A DNA stretch of 64,000 nt, from the NCBI RefSeq assembly GCF_013396335.1, contig NZ_JABWSY010000007.1:186001-250000 (forward strand), read 5' to 3'. The translations under genes were made by a program, and so were the position numbers. Below, piece by piece: positions 15,912 through 25,218 of this stretch (its first letter is position 1; each line of letters opens with the position of its first letter). The notes beneath the pieces were generated by a model. It was not told the origin of the DNA. It saw nothing but the letters and a program-made list of their open reading frames with translations, and did no database searches. The DNA is from Bacillus sp. EB106-08-02-XG196. GTDB lineage: Bacteria; Bacillota; Bacilli; Bacillales; Cytobacillaceae.

Positions 15912-18900
15912 TTAGTTTGTAAAAATAAATTCCGTCCTACTTCCAGTTTGCCCTGCGATGACTTCTAGTCTAATATCGATTCGTTCTTTAAGCTCTGGAA
16001 CGTGCGAGATGATACCGACCAAGCGTCCACTGCTTTGAATATCCATCAGTGCTTCAATTGCTTGATCAAGTGATTCAGGGTCTAGCGTTCCAAAGCCCTC
16101 ATCAATAAACATCGTTTCTAATGAAACTCCGCCTGCATAGTTTTGGACGACATCTGCTAGTCCAAGAGCTAATGATAGAGAAGCTTTAAAGCTTTCCCCG
16201 CCTGATAAAGTCTTTACATGGCGCTCTTGACCAGTATATTGGTCAAAGACAAGCAGTTCTAAGCCACTTTGAACATTCCCTTTCGAACGGTCTGTTTTCC
16301 TTAGAAGTTCAAATCGTCCTGCCGTCATTTTCCTTAATCGAACATTTGCCTCCCGCAAAATATCATCTAAGAAAGACGCAAGTACATAGCGTTCAAACGT
16401 AATTCGATACGTATTTTGTCCTTTAGCAATTTCATGAAGATGGCCAATCAACTTATATCGTTCCTCCAACACCTTCATTTGTTCATTTATTCTTTCTACA
16501 TTATTGTAAATTTCAACATTGTCTCTCTTTTTAACAAATAGATCCGTACGCTGATTGGTTAGCTCTTCAATTTTACGGGCTAAATTCTCTAATGAAGCTT
16601 TTAATCCATCAACATCTGGCGTCTTAATGTCTTGTAAAAGCTCAGTCAACTCTTTTAAGCGGTCTGAAACAGAGCGTAACTCTTCACGGTAACCGCGGAT
16701 TTGACCTTCAAGATTCCGGATATCAGCTTCACTTTTTTTAGCAGAATGGTATTCCCCATAATTAATAAACCCTTGTTCTGCAAGTCTATTAACAAAGAGT
16801 TCTTTCTCTGTTTTCAACTCATTCTCTTTGCTAGAGTGGTGCTTCACCGCGTCCTGTAATCTAGCTGTTTCAGCAGATTGTTTTTCTTTAACTGCTTGTA
16901 ATCGCTGCTTCGCCTCTTCAAGCCTTTGCACTAACATTTCATGATGTTTTTTAGATGTTGATAGTGCTGTTTCATAGGCTTCTTCAGTACGAAGATTTTC
17001 TGGAATAACCTTCATCATCCTAGTTAAATTCGTTCTCATCTCCGTAAACTGTACAGTTACCTTTGTTACATGTGCAGCAAACTGCTGAATAGCACTTTGT
17101 AATTCTGTTTTTTCCGTACCACTCTTTTCTAGTTCATGATTAATTTGATCAAGTATTTTAATTTGAGCAGCAAGTGTTTTTTGTGATTCAAGTAGCTTAT
17201 TTCTGTTAGAAATCACTTCTGTCTTCGTTAAATGTAAATCCGATTCCTTAAAATCAATCCGGTAAGTGTATATTTCTTTAAAAATCTCTTCACACTTTTC
17301 CCGTTGTGTTTTTTCAATAGATTGACTCTCAAAAAACTGAGATTCTGCTGCTGATTTTTCTTTTTCTAATAGAGCTGCCTGCTGCTTTGCAGCTTTCAGG
17401 TCCTCTTCATTTGGGATTAGAACTTGATTCGATGTCGCTGGTGATGGGTGATGCTCCGAACCACAAACTGGACATGCCTCACCACTAGTAAGTCGTGCTG
17501 CCAGGAGTGACGCTTGGCCATGCAGCCATTGATTCTCCATATCTTCAACTAGTGCCTTTGCATCCAAATACCTAGCTGTTATTTTTTCAAACTTACCGGT
17601 TTTCACTTTAAGATCTTGTACTGCTTTTTGATGACGTCCTAGGTTAAGTTCATATTTTTCTAGCTGATCAAGTTCTGCCTGCATTTTTTCAATCAGACGG
17701 TCATTTTCTAAATATTTTAGCTTACCCTTCTCAATGACTATCTTTTTGTCGTTTATTACTTTGATTCGTTCTTCCAAGCTTTTAAAGTTATTTTCTGCTT
17801 TTAGATGCTTGTCCCTTGCACTCTTGAGCGAGGCTTCCACAATTGCAGAATCCTTTACTAAAGCAGCAAAGGAATAAACATCGTCCTTCATATTAATTAA
17901 TTGATTAATGGCTTCAAGTGCCTTTTGTCGTTCACCTTCACGCTCTTGCTCTGCTTGCCACAGTTGCTCATATTGATTTGTAAGGACATCTAATTTTTCA
18001 ATTTCGCCCTGTATAGATGTTACATTTCCATTCAGTTGGTCCAATTCACGCTTTAATCGATGGCATAGCTCTTCCTGCTGTGCCAATAATGCTGCTTTAT
18101 GCGCAAGCTGTACCTGTTTTTCTTTTTCAGCAAAGATCTCAGCTTGTGATTCAAGTTTAAGTTTTTCCTCTTTTAACGCTTCTCTTGTCTGAATTTGCTT
18201 TAAGATCGTTTCGGCTTCAAATAACTTCCCTTTTAAGAAGTCTTGTTCCTGTTCCTTTTCTTTCAAGCTAATAACCAATTTTTCAATCAGGCTTTCCATA
18301 CTACTGATTTCTTCCTGCAGTAATGGCATCATGATCAAATCGTTAACACTATCTGCTTCTAAATATCCTTTAAGCTCTTCGTTTGTTACCGCTTGAATAC
18401 GTCGGAGGTTGTCATTTCTAGTTTGAACCTGCATTTCAACAGAATTCTTTAATTCTGTAGATTCTACTTTCAGCCTGTCTTCCACCATTTTATAAATTTG
18501 AGTATGGAACAACCGCTGTAAAATAACTTCTTTATCCTTACTGTCGGAGGTTAATAGCTTACGAAACTCACCTTGAGGAATCATTAAGATTTGGCGGAAC
18601 TGGTTGCTGTCAATCAGCATAATTTCCTTAATCTTTTCCTCCACCTCATTGATCTTAGTGGCGATTAATTTCTTTTCACCTTTCTCATCCCAGCTGTATA
18701 ATTCGGCCTTGGCAGGTAAAGTAGTAAATCCTTCTCCCTTTTCCTTCTTTTTTGGCTGTTGAGGTAAGCGGGTAATCGAATATACTTTGTTACGGATTGC
18801 GAAGTCGAGTGAAACCTCTGTTACCAAATCAGCTCTTGCAAATTGGCTTCGTAATTCAGGTCCGTTACGGTCTTCCCCACTTGCTTTTCCATATATTGCA

Positions 18901-19049
18901 TAACTAATTGCATCAAAAATAGTGGTCTTTCCAGATCCGGTTTTACCAGAAATGACAAACATCGTGCGATTCCCCAGCTGCGTGAAATCGATTGTTTCGA
19001 CATCTGCATAAGGACCAAATGCCTGCATCGTTAGTTTTAATGGTCTCAC
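15912..19049 (-). CDS. sbcC: Nuclease SbcCD subunit C (SMC-like ATPase)
   Basis: SbcC is the Rad50-like partner of the SbcD nuclease that opens hairpins and processes DNA ends. The 1045 residues show Walker A GKTGSGKT (35-42), a long coiled coil, the zinc hook CPVC in GEACPVCGSEHH near the middle, a second coiled coil, the signature LSGGESFKASLSLALGLAD and Walker B FIDEGFGTLD near the end. It starts with GTG, and the GTGA overlaps the sbcD stop by four bases, so the two are translated together. Size and order are normal for Bacillus. Confidence 0.95.
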   Translation of the reverse strand: MRPLKLTMQAFGPYADVETIDFTQLGNRTMFVISGKTGSGKTTIFDAISYAIYGKASGEDRNGPELRSQFARADLVTEVSLDFAIRNKVYSITRLPQQPKKKEKGEGFTTLPAKAELYSWDEKGEKKLIATKINEVEEKIKEIMLIDSNQFRQILMIPQGEFRKLLTSDSKDKEVILQRLFHTQIYKMVEDRLKVESTELKNSVEMQVQTRNDNLRRIQAVTNEELKGYLEADSVNDLIMMPLLQEEISSMESLIEKLVISLKEKEQEQDFLKGKLFEAETILKQIQTREALKEEKLKLESQAEIFAEKEKQVQLAHKAALLAQQEELCHRLKRELDQLNGNVTSIQGEIEKLDVLTNQYEQLWQAEQEREGERQKALEAINQLINMKDDVYSFAALVKDSAIVEASLKSARDKHLKAENNFKSLEERIKVINDKKIVIEKGKLKYLENDRLIEKMQAELDQLEKYELNLGRHQKAVQDLKVKTGKFEKITARYLDAKALVEDMENQWLHGQASLLAARLTSGEACPVCGSEHHPSPATSNQVLIPNEEDLKAAKQQAALLEKEKSAAESQFFESQSIEKTQREKCEEIFKEIYTYRIDFKESDLHLTKTEVISNRNKLLESQKTLAAQIKILDQINHELEKSGTEKTELQSAIQQFAAHVTKVTVQFTEMRTNLTRMMKVIPENLRTEEAYETALSTSKKHHEMLVQRLEEAKQRLQAVKEKQSAETARLQDAVKHHSSKENELKTEKELFVNRLAEQGFINYGEYHSAKKSEADIRNLEGQIRGYREELRSVSDRLKELTELLQDIKTPDVDGLKASLENLARKIEELTNQRTDLFVKKRDNVEIYNNVERINEQMKVLEERYKLIGHLHEIAKGQNTYRITFERYVLASFLDDILREANVRLRKMTAGRFELLRKTDRSKGNVQSGLELLVFDQYTGQERHVKTLSGGESFKASLSLALGLADVVQNYAGGVSLETMFIDEGFGTLDPESLDQAIEALMDIQSSGRLVGIISHVPELKERIDIRLEVIAGQTGSRTEFIFTN

Positions 19050-20191
19050 TTTGTCCCCTCCTCACGTAAGACTTTTCCAATTACATCAGCCATAACTTCT
19101 TTTTTATCGGCTGTAAACTCAGAGGTTGTCATTTCCGAATAAAATTGCTCAAACAAATCAAGCTCTGATTTCTTCTCATTTTGAGTAATGTTAAATGACT
19201 GCTTTTTCTTCAAATCCGTAATATCTATTTTCCGTTCAAGATGGAGTACGTTTGGATATACCTGACGTAATTTATTAATCGGATCAAGTAGTGCACCTTC
19301 GTCTAGCAAGGTGATTTTCAGATAATCATTTAATTTTTGTTTTTCATAAAAATAAGGATCTAGTAACTCCTCAAGACGCCCTTCAAGTTCACGCATGTCA
19401 TGTGTCGGACTCAAGGACCTATAGCGATGAGAAAAAATTCCTTTCTCATCCATTTCAATAATGGAAATCGATTTATTTTGCTTCGCTTCTGAAAAGGAAT
19501 ATTTTAAAAGGGAACCGGAATATTTTACTTTATCATGTTTAATGGCATCCGGACTGTGGAGATGCCCCAGTGCCGTATAAGAAAATGGTTCAAAAAGTTC
19601 TGCACCTACACAACCAGATCCCCCAACGGATAAAACACGTTCGGAGTCTGAAGTCTTCCCTCCCAAGACAAAGGCATGTCCTACCAACACATTGGGCTCG
19701 TTGGGATTCAAGTTTTCCTCCATCCTGCCAATCAATGCTTTCATAGCATCCTGATGGGAATGAATCGAATCATCTGCAAGAAGTTGACGTACCACTCCAG
19801 GTTCTGCAAAAGGTACTAAATAGAAATTGACTCCGTTAACCTGTACGGGCTTAAAGCTATCTGAAAGCTTACCAGATAAGTAGAATTGGCTATGCTTGTA
19901 CCACGAGCTTCCAAATGAAAGACGTTCAGCGCTATCATGGTTTCCCGCAATCGCAACAACAGGCGTTTTTAGCTCAACATTGATTGTAAACAGAATTTCA
20001 TCTAATAATTCTACTGCTTCTGTTGGAGGAACCGAACGATCATACAAGTCACCGGCAATCACGACCGCATCCGGCTTTTCTTCCGCCACAATTTCTATAA
20101 ATTGATTTAGTGCTTCACGCTGATTATCCGTCATATAGACACCGTGCACTAACTTACCTAAATGCCAGTCGGCAGTATGGATAAATTTCAT
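19046..20191 (-). CDS. sbcD: Nuclease SbcCD subunit D
   Basis: SbcD is the Mre11-like calcineurin-fold nuclease of the SbcCD complex. Metal ligands are seen in TADWHLGK (start), AGDLYDRS, AGNHDSAERL and LGHLHSPD. I begin at the ATG at 20191, where GGGGTG is spaced by six bases and the protein starts MKFIHTADWH as in its family; a GTG nine bases upstream is less likely. This gives 381 residues, the usual length. It lies upstream of sbcC and overlaps it. A TATAAT box is found at 20227-20232 on the minus strand, with only a weak -35. Confidence 0.94.
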   Translation of the reverse strand: MKFIHTADWHLGKLVHGVYMTDNQREALNQFIEIVAEEKPDAVVIAGDLYDRSVPPTEAVELLDEILFTINVELKTPVVAIAGNHDSAERLSFGSSWYKHSQFYLSGKLSDSFKPVQVNGVNFYLVPFAEPGVVRQLLADDSIHSHQDAMKALIGRMEENLNPNEPNVLVGHAFVLGGKTSDSERVLSVGGSGCVGAELFEPFSYTALGHLHSPDAIKHDKVKYSGSLLKYSFSEAKQNKSISIIEMDEKGIFSHRYRSLSPTHDMRELEGRLEELLDPYFYEKQKLNDYLKITLLDEGALLDPINKLRQVYPNVLHLERKIDITDLKKKQSFNITQNEKKSELDLFEQFYSEMTTSEFTADKKEVMADVIGKVLREEGTK

Positions 20192-20310
20192 TTTAGTCAC
20201 CCCATCTGTTTCATCTCATAAATACTATTATAGCAAAATACCAACTTATTTGATGATGGAAAACGAAGCAATTACAGGTAATAATGGATGAAGATTATGT
20301 CATAAATGCA

Positions 20311-20342
20311 AAAAACAGCCCGACACATTGGCCGGGCTGTTA
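20311..20342 (-). terminator. Terminator after cold-shock gene
   Basis: AACAGCCCG and CGGGCTGTT pair around a GGCC/AATG-type loop region. It lies 20 bases past the csp stop codon, between csp and sbcD. Confidence 0.75.
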
Positions 20343-20361
20343 AATCATTGTTTTCATAGAA

Positions 20362-20562
20362 TTATTTTTTAGTAACGTTAGCAGCTTGTGGTCCACGAGC
20401 ACCTTCAACAACTTCGAAAGATACTTCTTGACCTTCTTCTAAAGTTTTGAAACCTTCAGTTTGGATAGCGGAATAGTGAACAAATACGTCGTTTCCATCT
20501 TCAGCTTCGATAAATCCGAAACCTTTTTCAGAGTTGAACCATTTTACTTTACCGTTTTTCAT
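20362..20562 (-). CDS. Cold-shock protein, CspD/CspB type
   Basis: A 66-residue single OB-fold RNA chaperone. The RNA-binding motifs KGFGFIE and DVFVHYSAI are intact, and [10 protein letters not shown] is the standard start. Closest in feel to Bacillus CspD. It melts RNA secondary structure during cold and stationary phase. AGGAGGA precedes the start. The long untranslated leader (about 150 bases) and consensus promoter are typical of cold-regulated csp genes. Confidence 0.95.
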   Translation of the reverse strand: MKNGKVKWFNSEKGFGFIEAEDGNDVFVHYSAIQTEGFKTLEEGQEVSFEVVEGARGPQAANVTKK

Positions 20563-20716
20563 GTAAAAAAATCCTCCTATTGGCTTAGATTAAGCCATGT
20601 GTAAAATTCACCAAATTACAACGTGATAGCTTTACTTCCACTTTCTTATCCAAACTTCAGTTAAAACTTGAACAAGCTTTGTAACATAAATCTAATCTCG
20701 TGCAACGGCTGTCTAA

Positions 20717-20745
20717 AATTTAACATTTTTCAGCTGTACTGTCAA
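20717..20745 (-). promoter_or_regulatory. csp promoter and start of a long 5' leader
   Basis: TTGACA (20740-20745), 17 bases and TAAATT (20717-20722) on the minus strand. The transcript would start near 20710, giving a leader of about 147 bases before the csp ATG, which is the usual arrangement for cold-shock thermosensing leaders. Confidence 0.65.
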
Positions 20746-20812
20746 TAAAGTACGATAGACAAAAGCCTACAAAATTCGCGGTTTGCAAGGCTTTTGGGCT
20801 GTTTGTATCGCA

Positions 20813-22627
20813 TTACTTTTCGTGTTCATTACCGCTTGGATTTGTGACCATAACTTGATCCCTGTCAATCTTGCCGAATTTACATTTTAGATCCTTTACG
20901 ACATCTTTGATGAGTAATTCTAAACCAATATAGGTTAGTGAAGGGAAGTTAGCAAACAGTTTTTTCACTTCCCATTTCAGCTCATTCTCACCGCAAATAC
21001 TATGTCGATTAATTTGATCCACTTCTTTTTTTATTATGGTAAGCTCTTTTTGTTTTTCCTCCTCTGGCAGGAACTCAAGTGCATCAAGTCTGGCAAGGAA
21101 CTCGACTGACTTTTCTATTTTCAGCCTAACCTCATCACGAACCTCTTTGGTAATAATATGATTCTTGTATTTAAATTCATTAAGCTTCAATGCTGAGTCA
21201 TATGTCGCTTTTACAATTTCCTCTCTTGTCATGCTGTTGGTTTCGTAGCTAAGCATATTTTTCCAGGAAGGTTGTTTCATAGCTTCACGGAAGTCTTCTA
21301 GTTTGTTACAGAATTTTTTATAGCCATATTTCTCTGGATTTTCAAACGCCGGGCTGCCTGGATCTAGGAATGGAGAAAGTGGTGCTACAAAGTACGAAAT
21401 ATTCGAAGCCTCGCCACATTCTTTGTGAATATTTTCACAAAAATCTACATTTCTCATCGCACTATCATACGTTTGATTAGGAATTCCCGTCATGAAAAAC
21501 AAATCAATTTTAGCACAGCCTTGTTTTAATGCAAATTGGAGCATTTCAATTACTCTAGCATTTGTACATGGCAGCTTTCCATTATATTTGCGGATATCTT
21601 CATCTGCAGATTCAAGGGTTAGCTCGATACTGTACTTAGGCATTGCTTTATTTAATCTTTCAAAAAATTTCTCATCTGCATAATTAAACAATTCGAAGAC
21701 AATTTCGTTCTTTATCTTCATTTTTGCTAAGCCGTCTAGAAACTCATCAACGTACTCCTTGCCACCTTGCCTTATATCATTCAAAAGAAAAATTGGGGCT
21801 CGTGTGAATCTTTGAATTAAAGCAATATCTTCAAGCATTTTTTGTGGGGAGCGCATGACTAACTTCTTCCGATTACAGTTTAACTCATAGGCATCTTTAG
21901 ACCCACCGCAGATTAAACAGTTATAATTACATCCTTTAGAAGTTAATAGAGCGGTATTTGGATATTGCAGCCATCCTTTGTATGGCAATGGGTCTAATAA
22001 ATTAAAATATTTAAAGACGGAGCCTATGACATAGCGATAACCTGGCAAATTAAACTCATCGAGACTATCTGGTACATAAGTAATCTCGTTATAAAAATAT
22101 TGATTATTTCGCTTCCAGGTTAGATTAGGAATATCTGCAAATCCCGATACATCCTTCTTCTCCAACTTATTTAGCAGCATAAGAATTAACTTTTCAGTAG
22201 TGTCACCGCGGACAACGAAATCAATACAAGGATACTCAATTAATTCTTTGTGAAAATATGTGCTGGATAGCCCGCCAAACATTACAGGAGTCTCCGGATG
22301 GTATTTCTTAACGATTTTGGCTAACTCCACACTACCATGTGCATGCGGCAGCCAATGTAGGTCTATCCCAAATGCCTTTGCTTTAATATTCTTAATTTTT
22401 TTCTCAACATCAAATTTGGGATTTAAAAGCATTCGATTGGCGATATTGACAATCTTCACTTTTAATCCATATCGTTCAAGATAATCCCCGATACTAGTTA
22501 AACCAACCGGGTACATTTCAAAAACGGGAGATGATGGAACCACATCGCTGATTGGACCGGTAAATAGCATTTCTTTTCTGAAATCATAGACTGTAGGCGG
22601 ATGCAGCAGTACCAAGTCGTAAATCAT
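20813..22627 (-). CDS. B12-binding radical SAM protein
   Basis: A 604-residue protein. Residues 1-150 form a cobalamin-binding Rossmann domain (LVLLHPP start, VMFGGLSSTYFH). The radical SAM domain follows, with the 4Fe-4S ligands in CNYNCLIC around residue 243-250, and phrases such as ELTLESADEDIRKYN. A long helical C-terminal part of about 170 residues is less conserved. The architecture matches the TIGR04190-like group, whose reaction is unknown; such enzymes often methylate or rearrange unreactive carbons. It is a single-gene unit here, with AGGAAGTGATC ahead of the start, and its neighbours give no clue to the substrate. Confidence 0.82.
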   Translation of the reverse strand: MIYDLVLLHPPTVYDFRKEMLFTGPISDVVPSSPVFEMYPVGLTSIGDYLERYGLKVKIVNIANRMLLNPKFDVEKKIKNIKAKAFGIDLHWLPHAHGSVELAKIVKKYHPETPVMFGGLSSTYFHKELIEYPCIDFVVRGDTTEKLILMLLNKLEKKDVSGFADIPNLTWKRNNQYFYNEITYVPDSLDEFNLPGYRYVIGSVFKYFNLLDPLPYKGWLQYPNTALLTSKGCNYNCLICGGSKDAYELNCNRKKLVMRSPQKMLEDIALIQRFTRAPIFLLNDIRQGGKEYVDEFLDGLAKMKIKNEIVFELFNYADEKFFERLNKAMPKYSIELTLESADEDIRKYNGKLPCTNARVIEMLQFALKQGCAKIDLFFMTGIPNQTYDSAMRNVDFCENIHKECGEASNISYFVAPLSPFLDPGSPAFENPEKYGYKKFCNKLEDFREAMKQPSWKNMLSYETNSMTREEIVKATYDSALKLNEFKYKNHIITKEVRDEVRLKIEKSVEFLARLDALEFLPEEEKQKELTIIKKEVDQINRHSICGENELKWEVKKLFANFPSLTYIGLELLIKDVVKDLKCKFGKIDRDQVMVTNPSGNEHEK

Positions 22628-22751
22628 TTGATCACTTCCTAAATTCCATTATTTGTTTACACCTCTATAGTAATATAGAATTCAAGGAAAAAGATGGTAC
22701 AAATATTACAATTAATTGATAATTATAAAAACAAGGTATTCCTAGGGTTAA

Positions 22752-22786
22752 ACATAAAAATAGCCGAAGAATCTTATTTCTTCGGC
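22752..22786 (-). terminator. Terminator overlapping the arsR stop codon
   Basis: GCCGAAGAA pairs with TTCTTCGGC over a seven-base loop and is followed on the minus strand by a T-rich run. The stop codon (22774-22776) lies in the loop, so the last codons of the regulator form the stem. Confidence 0.75.
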
Positions 22787-23139
22787 ATCGCAACTACTTC
22801 TTCATCTTCGTCTCTGAATTTATCTAATATCGTAATTGTATCCACAAGATGATTATTAAAAATTTGTCGAGCAACGCCAAGCAGTTCAACAATCATTGGA
22901 TCTTTTAGCGTATAAATGACTTTATTCCCTTCCTTTGTTCCCGAGACAATATTCTTCGCTCTTAAAATCGTTAACTGCTGTGAAACAGCAGATCCTTCAC
23001 TGCCAACAAGGGTTTGAATTTCATTTACATTTTTATCCCCTTCCGCTAGCAGCTCCAGTATGCGGATTCTCAGTGGATGTGCGAGAGCTTTAAAAAATTC
23101 CGCCTTAAATTGCTGCATTTCTAGATTCAATTCATTCAC
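22774..23139 (-). CDS. ArsR/SmtB-family transcriptional regulator
   Basis: A 121-residue winged-helix protein (FFKALAHPLRIRILELLAEGDKNVNEIQ, recognition helix SEGSAVSQQLTILRAKNIV, wing KEGNKVIYTL). It lacks the cysteine pairs used by arsenic or cadmium sensors, so the signal is not a classic thiol-bound metal. It lies five bases after the SulP transporter gene and shares its transcript. The start is uncertain: GTG at 23139 gives the full family length but its ribosome site is close; a TTG at 23130 is possible. It probably controls its own operon. Confidence 0.82.
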   Translation of the reverse strand: MNELNLEMQQFKAEFFKALAHPLRIRILELLAEGDKNVNEIQTLVGSEGSAVSQQLTILRAKNIVSGTKEGNKVIYTLKDPMIVELLGVARQIFNNHLVDTITILDKFRDEDEEVVAMPKK

Positions 23140-23144
23140 GTCCT

Positions 23145-24893
23145 TTAGTAAGTAGCTGTGAGCTTCTGGTTACTGCTTTCCATTACTTCTGAAGCAGAAA
23201 GCTTCTTACATTCTTTAAATGCAAAGTGTTTACAGCCAAGACATTTATTGCGATCTAGTTCAGATAACGCAAACTGAATGGCGTCACCTGTGTGTTCAAA
23301 GAAATGCTCTTGACCAATCACATCATATAAGCCCGTACTTCTCAAAACATTTTTGGGCTGTTCGCTTATTCCCGATATAATCACTATACCATTTTTTGAA
23401 AAATGGGACACAATACTAGCCAAATTGGCTTCACCCGTAGTATCCATAAAAGGAACCCTGCTCATCCGTAATAAGAGAATCTTAGGTCGATAGTTTATCG
23501 TGGTCATAATCGATGTTTCAAAGGTTTGGGCAGCTCCAAAGAATAATGGACCCTCTACATTATAAATACTTACTTGAGGGCAATCATGTGTATCAGATAC
23601 GATTTGAGTCTCGACCTTTGCATGTTTATGCTGAAGGTTTGGCAACGCCTTAGCAGTCGTCATCAGATTGCTCATTCTCATGGTAAATAGAACCGCAGCC
23701 ATCACTAAACCGACTTCAACTGCCGTTGTCAAATTAACAAAAACTGTTAGTAAAAAGGTAACAACTAAGACCAGCGAATCAGTGGATTTTGTTTTTAATA
23801 TATAGGCAAATACTTTGCGTTCGCTCATATTCCAGGCAACAACCATTAGGATCGGCGCCATGCTTGCGAGCGGTATATAGGATGCAAATGGAGCGAAAAA
23901 CATTAGTACGAGCAATACTACTATTCCATGAATGATCCCAGATAATGGTGATACTGCTCCATTTTTTATATTGGTAGCCGTTCTGGCAATGGCCCCTGTT
24001 GCCGGTATTCCTCCAAATAGCGGAGTTACCATATTGGCAATCCCTTGACCTATGAGTTCCTTGTTGCTGTTATGTTTACTATTTGTCATGCCATCGGCAA
24101 CAACTGCTGAAAGCAGTGATTCAATCCCACCAAGCATCGCAATGATAAACGCTGGTTTTAATAGAGTAATAATCATCTCAAAGCTCAAATCAGGCATCTG
24201 AAGCTTTGGCAATGAGCTTGGAATTTGTCCATAAGCACTGCCGATTGTTGCTACCTGGCCTGGATAAAGCAAGGTTGCAATCACAGTTGAAACAACTAAT
24301 CCAATTAGTGGACCTGGGACCTTAGGGGCAATCTTGGGCGTAAATATAATGGTTGCTAAACATATGGCCGCTGTAAGGATGCTCAAAAGGTTAATCGTAT
24401 CAATGTGAATGAATAGTTCATTTAAATTTTTGATAAATTCTTCGTGTTTCTTAATCCCCGTCAACCCTAGGAAACTAGCAATTTGTCCGGTGAAAATGGT
24501 GATCGCAATCCCAGTAGTGAAACCAATTGTAACGGGTCTGGGAATGAACTTTATTAAAGATCCCAGTTTGAAGATTCCCATTAACAGCAGCATGATTCCG
24601 GCTAAAAAGCCTGCTATTAACAAGTTTTCGTATCCGTACGTCATAACAATTCCAAATAATATTGGAATAAACGCACCGGTTGGACCGCCGATTTGGTACT
24701 TCGAGCCTCCAAAAAGGGAAATGAGGATTCCGGCAACAATTGTTGTGTAGATTCCATATTCCGGCTTCACTCCTGAAGCAATTGCGAAGGCCATTCCAAG
24801 AGGTATGGCAATTACACCGACAATGAGTCCTGATAGGACATCTTTTGGCACATTACTTAAGGAATATTGATGGAATCTTTTGTCACTAAACAT
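23145..24893 (-). CDS. SulP-family anion transporter with STAS domain
   Basis: A 582-residue inorganic anion transporter. Residues about 15-410 form the membrane domain (GLIVGVIAIPLGMAFAIASG, GGPTGAFIPI, GIESLLSAVVADGM), and about 440-545 a STAS domain (FMDTTGEANL). Substrates in this family are sulfate, bicarbonate or carboxylates; which one cannot be told. After the STAS domain there is a cysteine motif CLGCKHFAFKEC (C-x2-C-x8-C), unusual in SulP and possibly a metal or redox site. AAGGG precedes the start. It is co-transcribed with the ArsR regulator, a pairing that suggests control by an ion or redox signal. Confidence 0.88.
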   Translation of the reverse strand: MFSDKRFHQYSLSNVPKDVLSGLIVGVIAIPLGMAFAIASGVKPEYGIYTTIVAGILISLFGGSKYQIGGPTGAFIPILFGIVMTYGYENLLIAGFLAGIMLLLMGIFKLGSLIKFIPRPVTIGFTTGIAITIFTGQIASFLGLTGIKKHEEFIKNLNELFIHIDTINLLSILTAAICLATIIFTPKIAPKVPGPLIGLVVSTVIATLLYPGQVATIGSAYGQIPSSLPKLQMPDLSFEMIITLLKPAFIIAMLGGIESLLSAVVADGMTNSKHNSNKELIGQGIANMVTPLFGGIPATGAIARTATNIKNGAVSPLSGIIHGIVVLLVLMFFAPFASYIPLASMAPILMVVAWNMSERKVFAYILKTKSTDSLVLVVTFLLTVFVNLTTAVEVGLVMAAVLFTMRMSNLMTTAKALPNLQHKHAKVETQIVSDTHDCPQVSIYNVEGPLFFGAAQTFETSIMTTINYRPKILLLRMSRVPFMDTTGEANLASIVSHFSKNGIVIISGISEQPKNVLRSTGLYDVIGQEHFFEHTGDAIQFALSELDRNKCLGCKHFAFKECKKLSASEVMESSNQKLTATY

Positions 24894-25027
24894 ATGAACC
24901 CTTCTTATCTTTTGAATTTGTATATCTGATTATTTGAATATAGAGGAATATGAAGTAATAATCAAGACATTTGTTTTAAAAATATTTCCAGTTGTATTTT
25001 TTCGTATCTCTGTGGTATATTTATTTA

Positions 25028-25143
25028 GCGATGAGCTGAGTTGTGTAAGTCGAGAAACATTCCTTATGGAGCACACTATGTGGAGTGTGGTTTTTCGCCT
25101 CAATACGCAAAGACGCCTGCTATATGCAGGCGTCTTTTTTATG
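25028..25143 (+). ncRNA. Putative small RNA or regulatory leader before AIM24 gene
   Basis: TTGTAT and TATATT spaced by 18 bases could start a transcript near 25028. It would contain hairpin CACACT-ATGTGG-AGTGTG followed by T, then the strong stem AGACGCCTGC / GCAGGCGTCT with a T run. Two terminator-like hairpins in a row ahead of a gene are typical of an independent small RNA or of an attenuation leader. I do not recognise a known riboswitch class. Confidence 0.3.
25109..25143 (+). terminator. Strong intrinsic terminator
   Basis: AAGACGCCTGC and GCAGGCGTCTT pair perfectly over TATAT and are followed by six T. It lies 76 bases upstream of the AIM24 start, so it either ends a small RNA or acts as an attenuator. 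Confidence 0.88.
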
Positions 25144-25218
25144 TTTAAAATTAGCACTTTCCCCCTAAATCTTATAAAATGGAATTATAAGGGATTTTTT
25201 ATTTGAGGAGGGAAAATG

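Larger units (their letters stand above)
24894..25215. other. 322-base intergenic stretch with possible small RNA
   Basis: Between divergent genes. It holds the sulP leader, a candidate plus-strand promoter near 24995-25024, two hairpins at 25073-25095 and 25109-25143, and the ribosome site of the AIM24 gene. No protein-coding frame is convincing. Confidence 0.4.
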
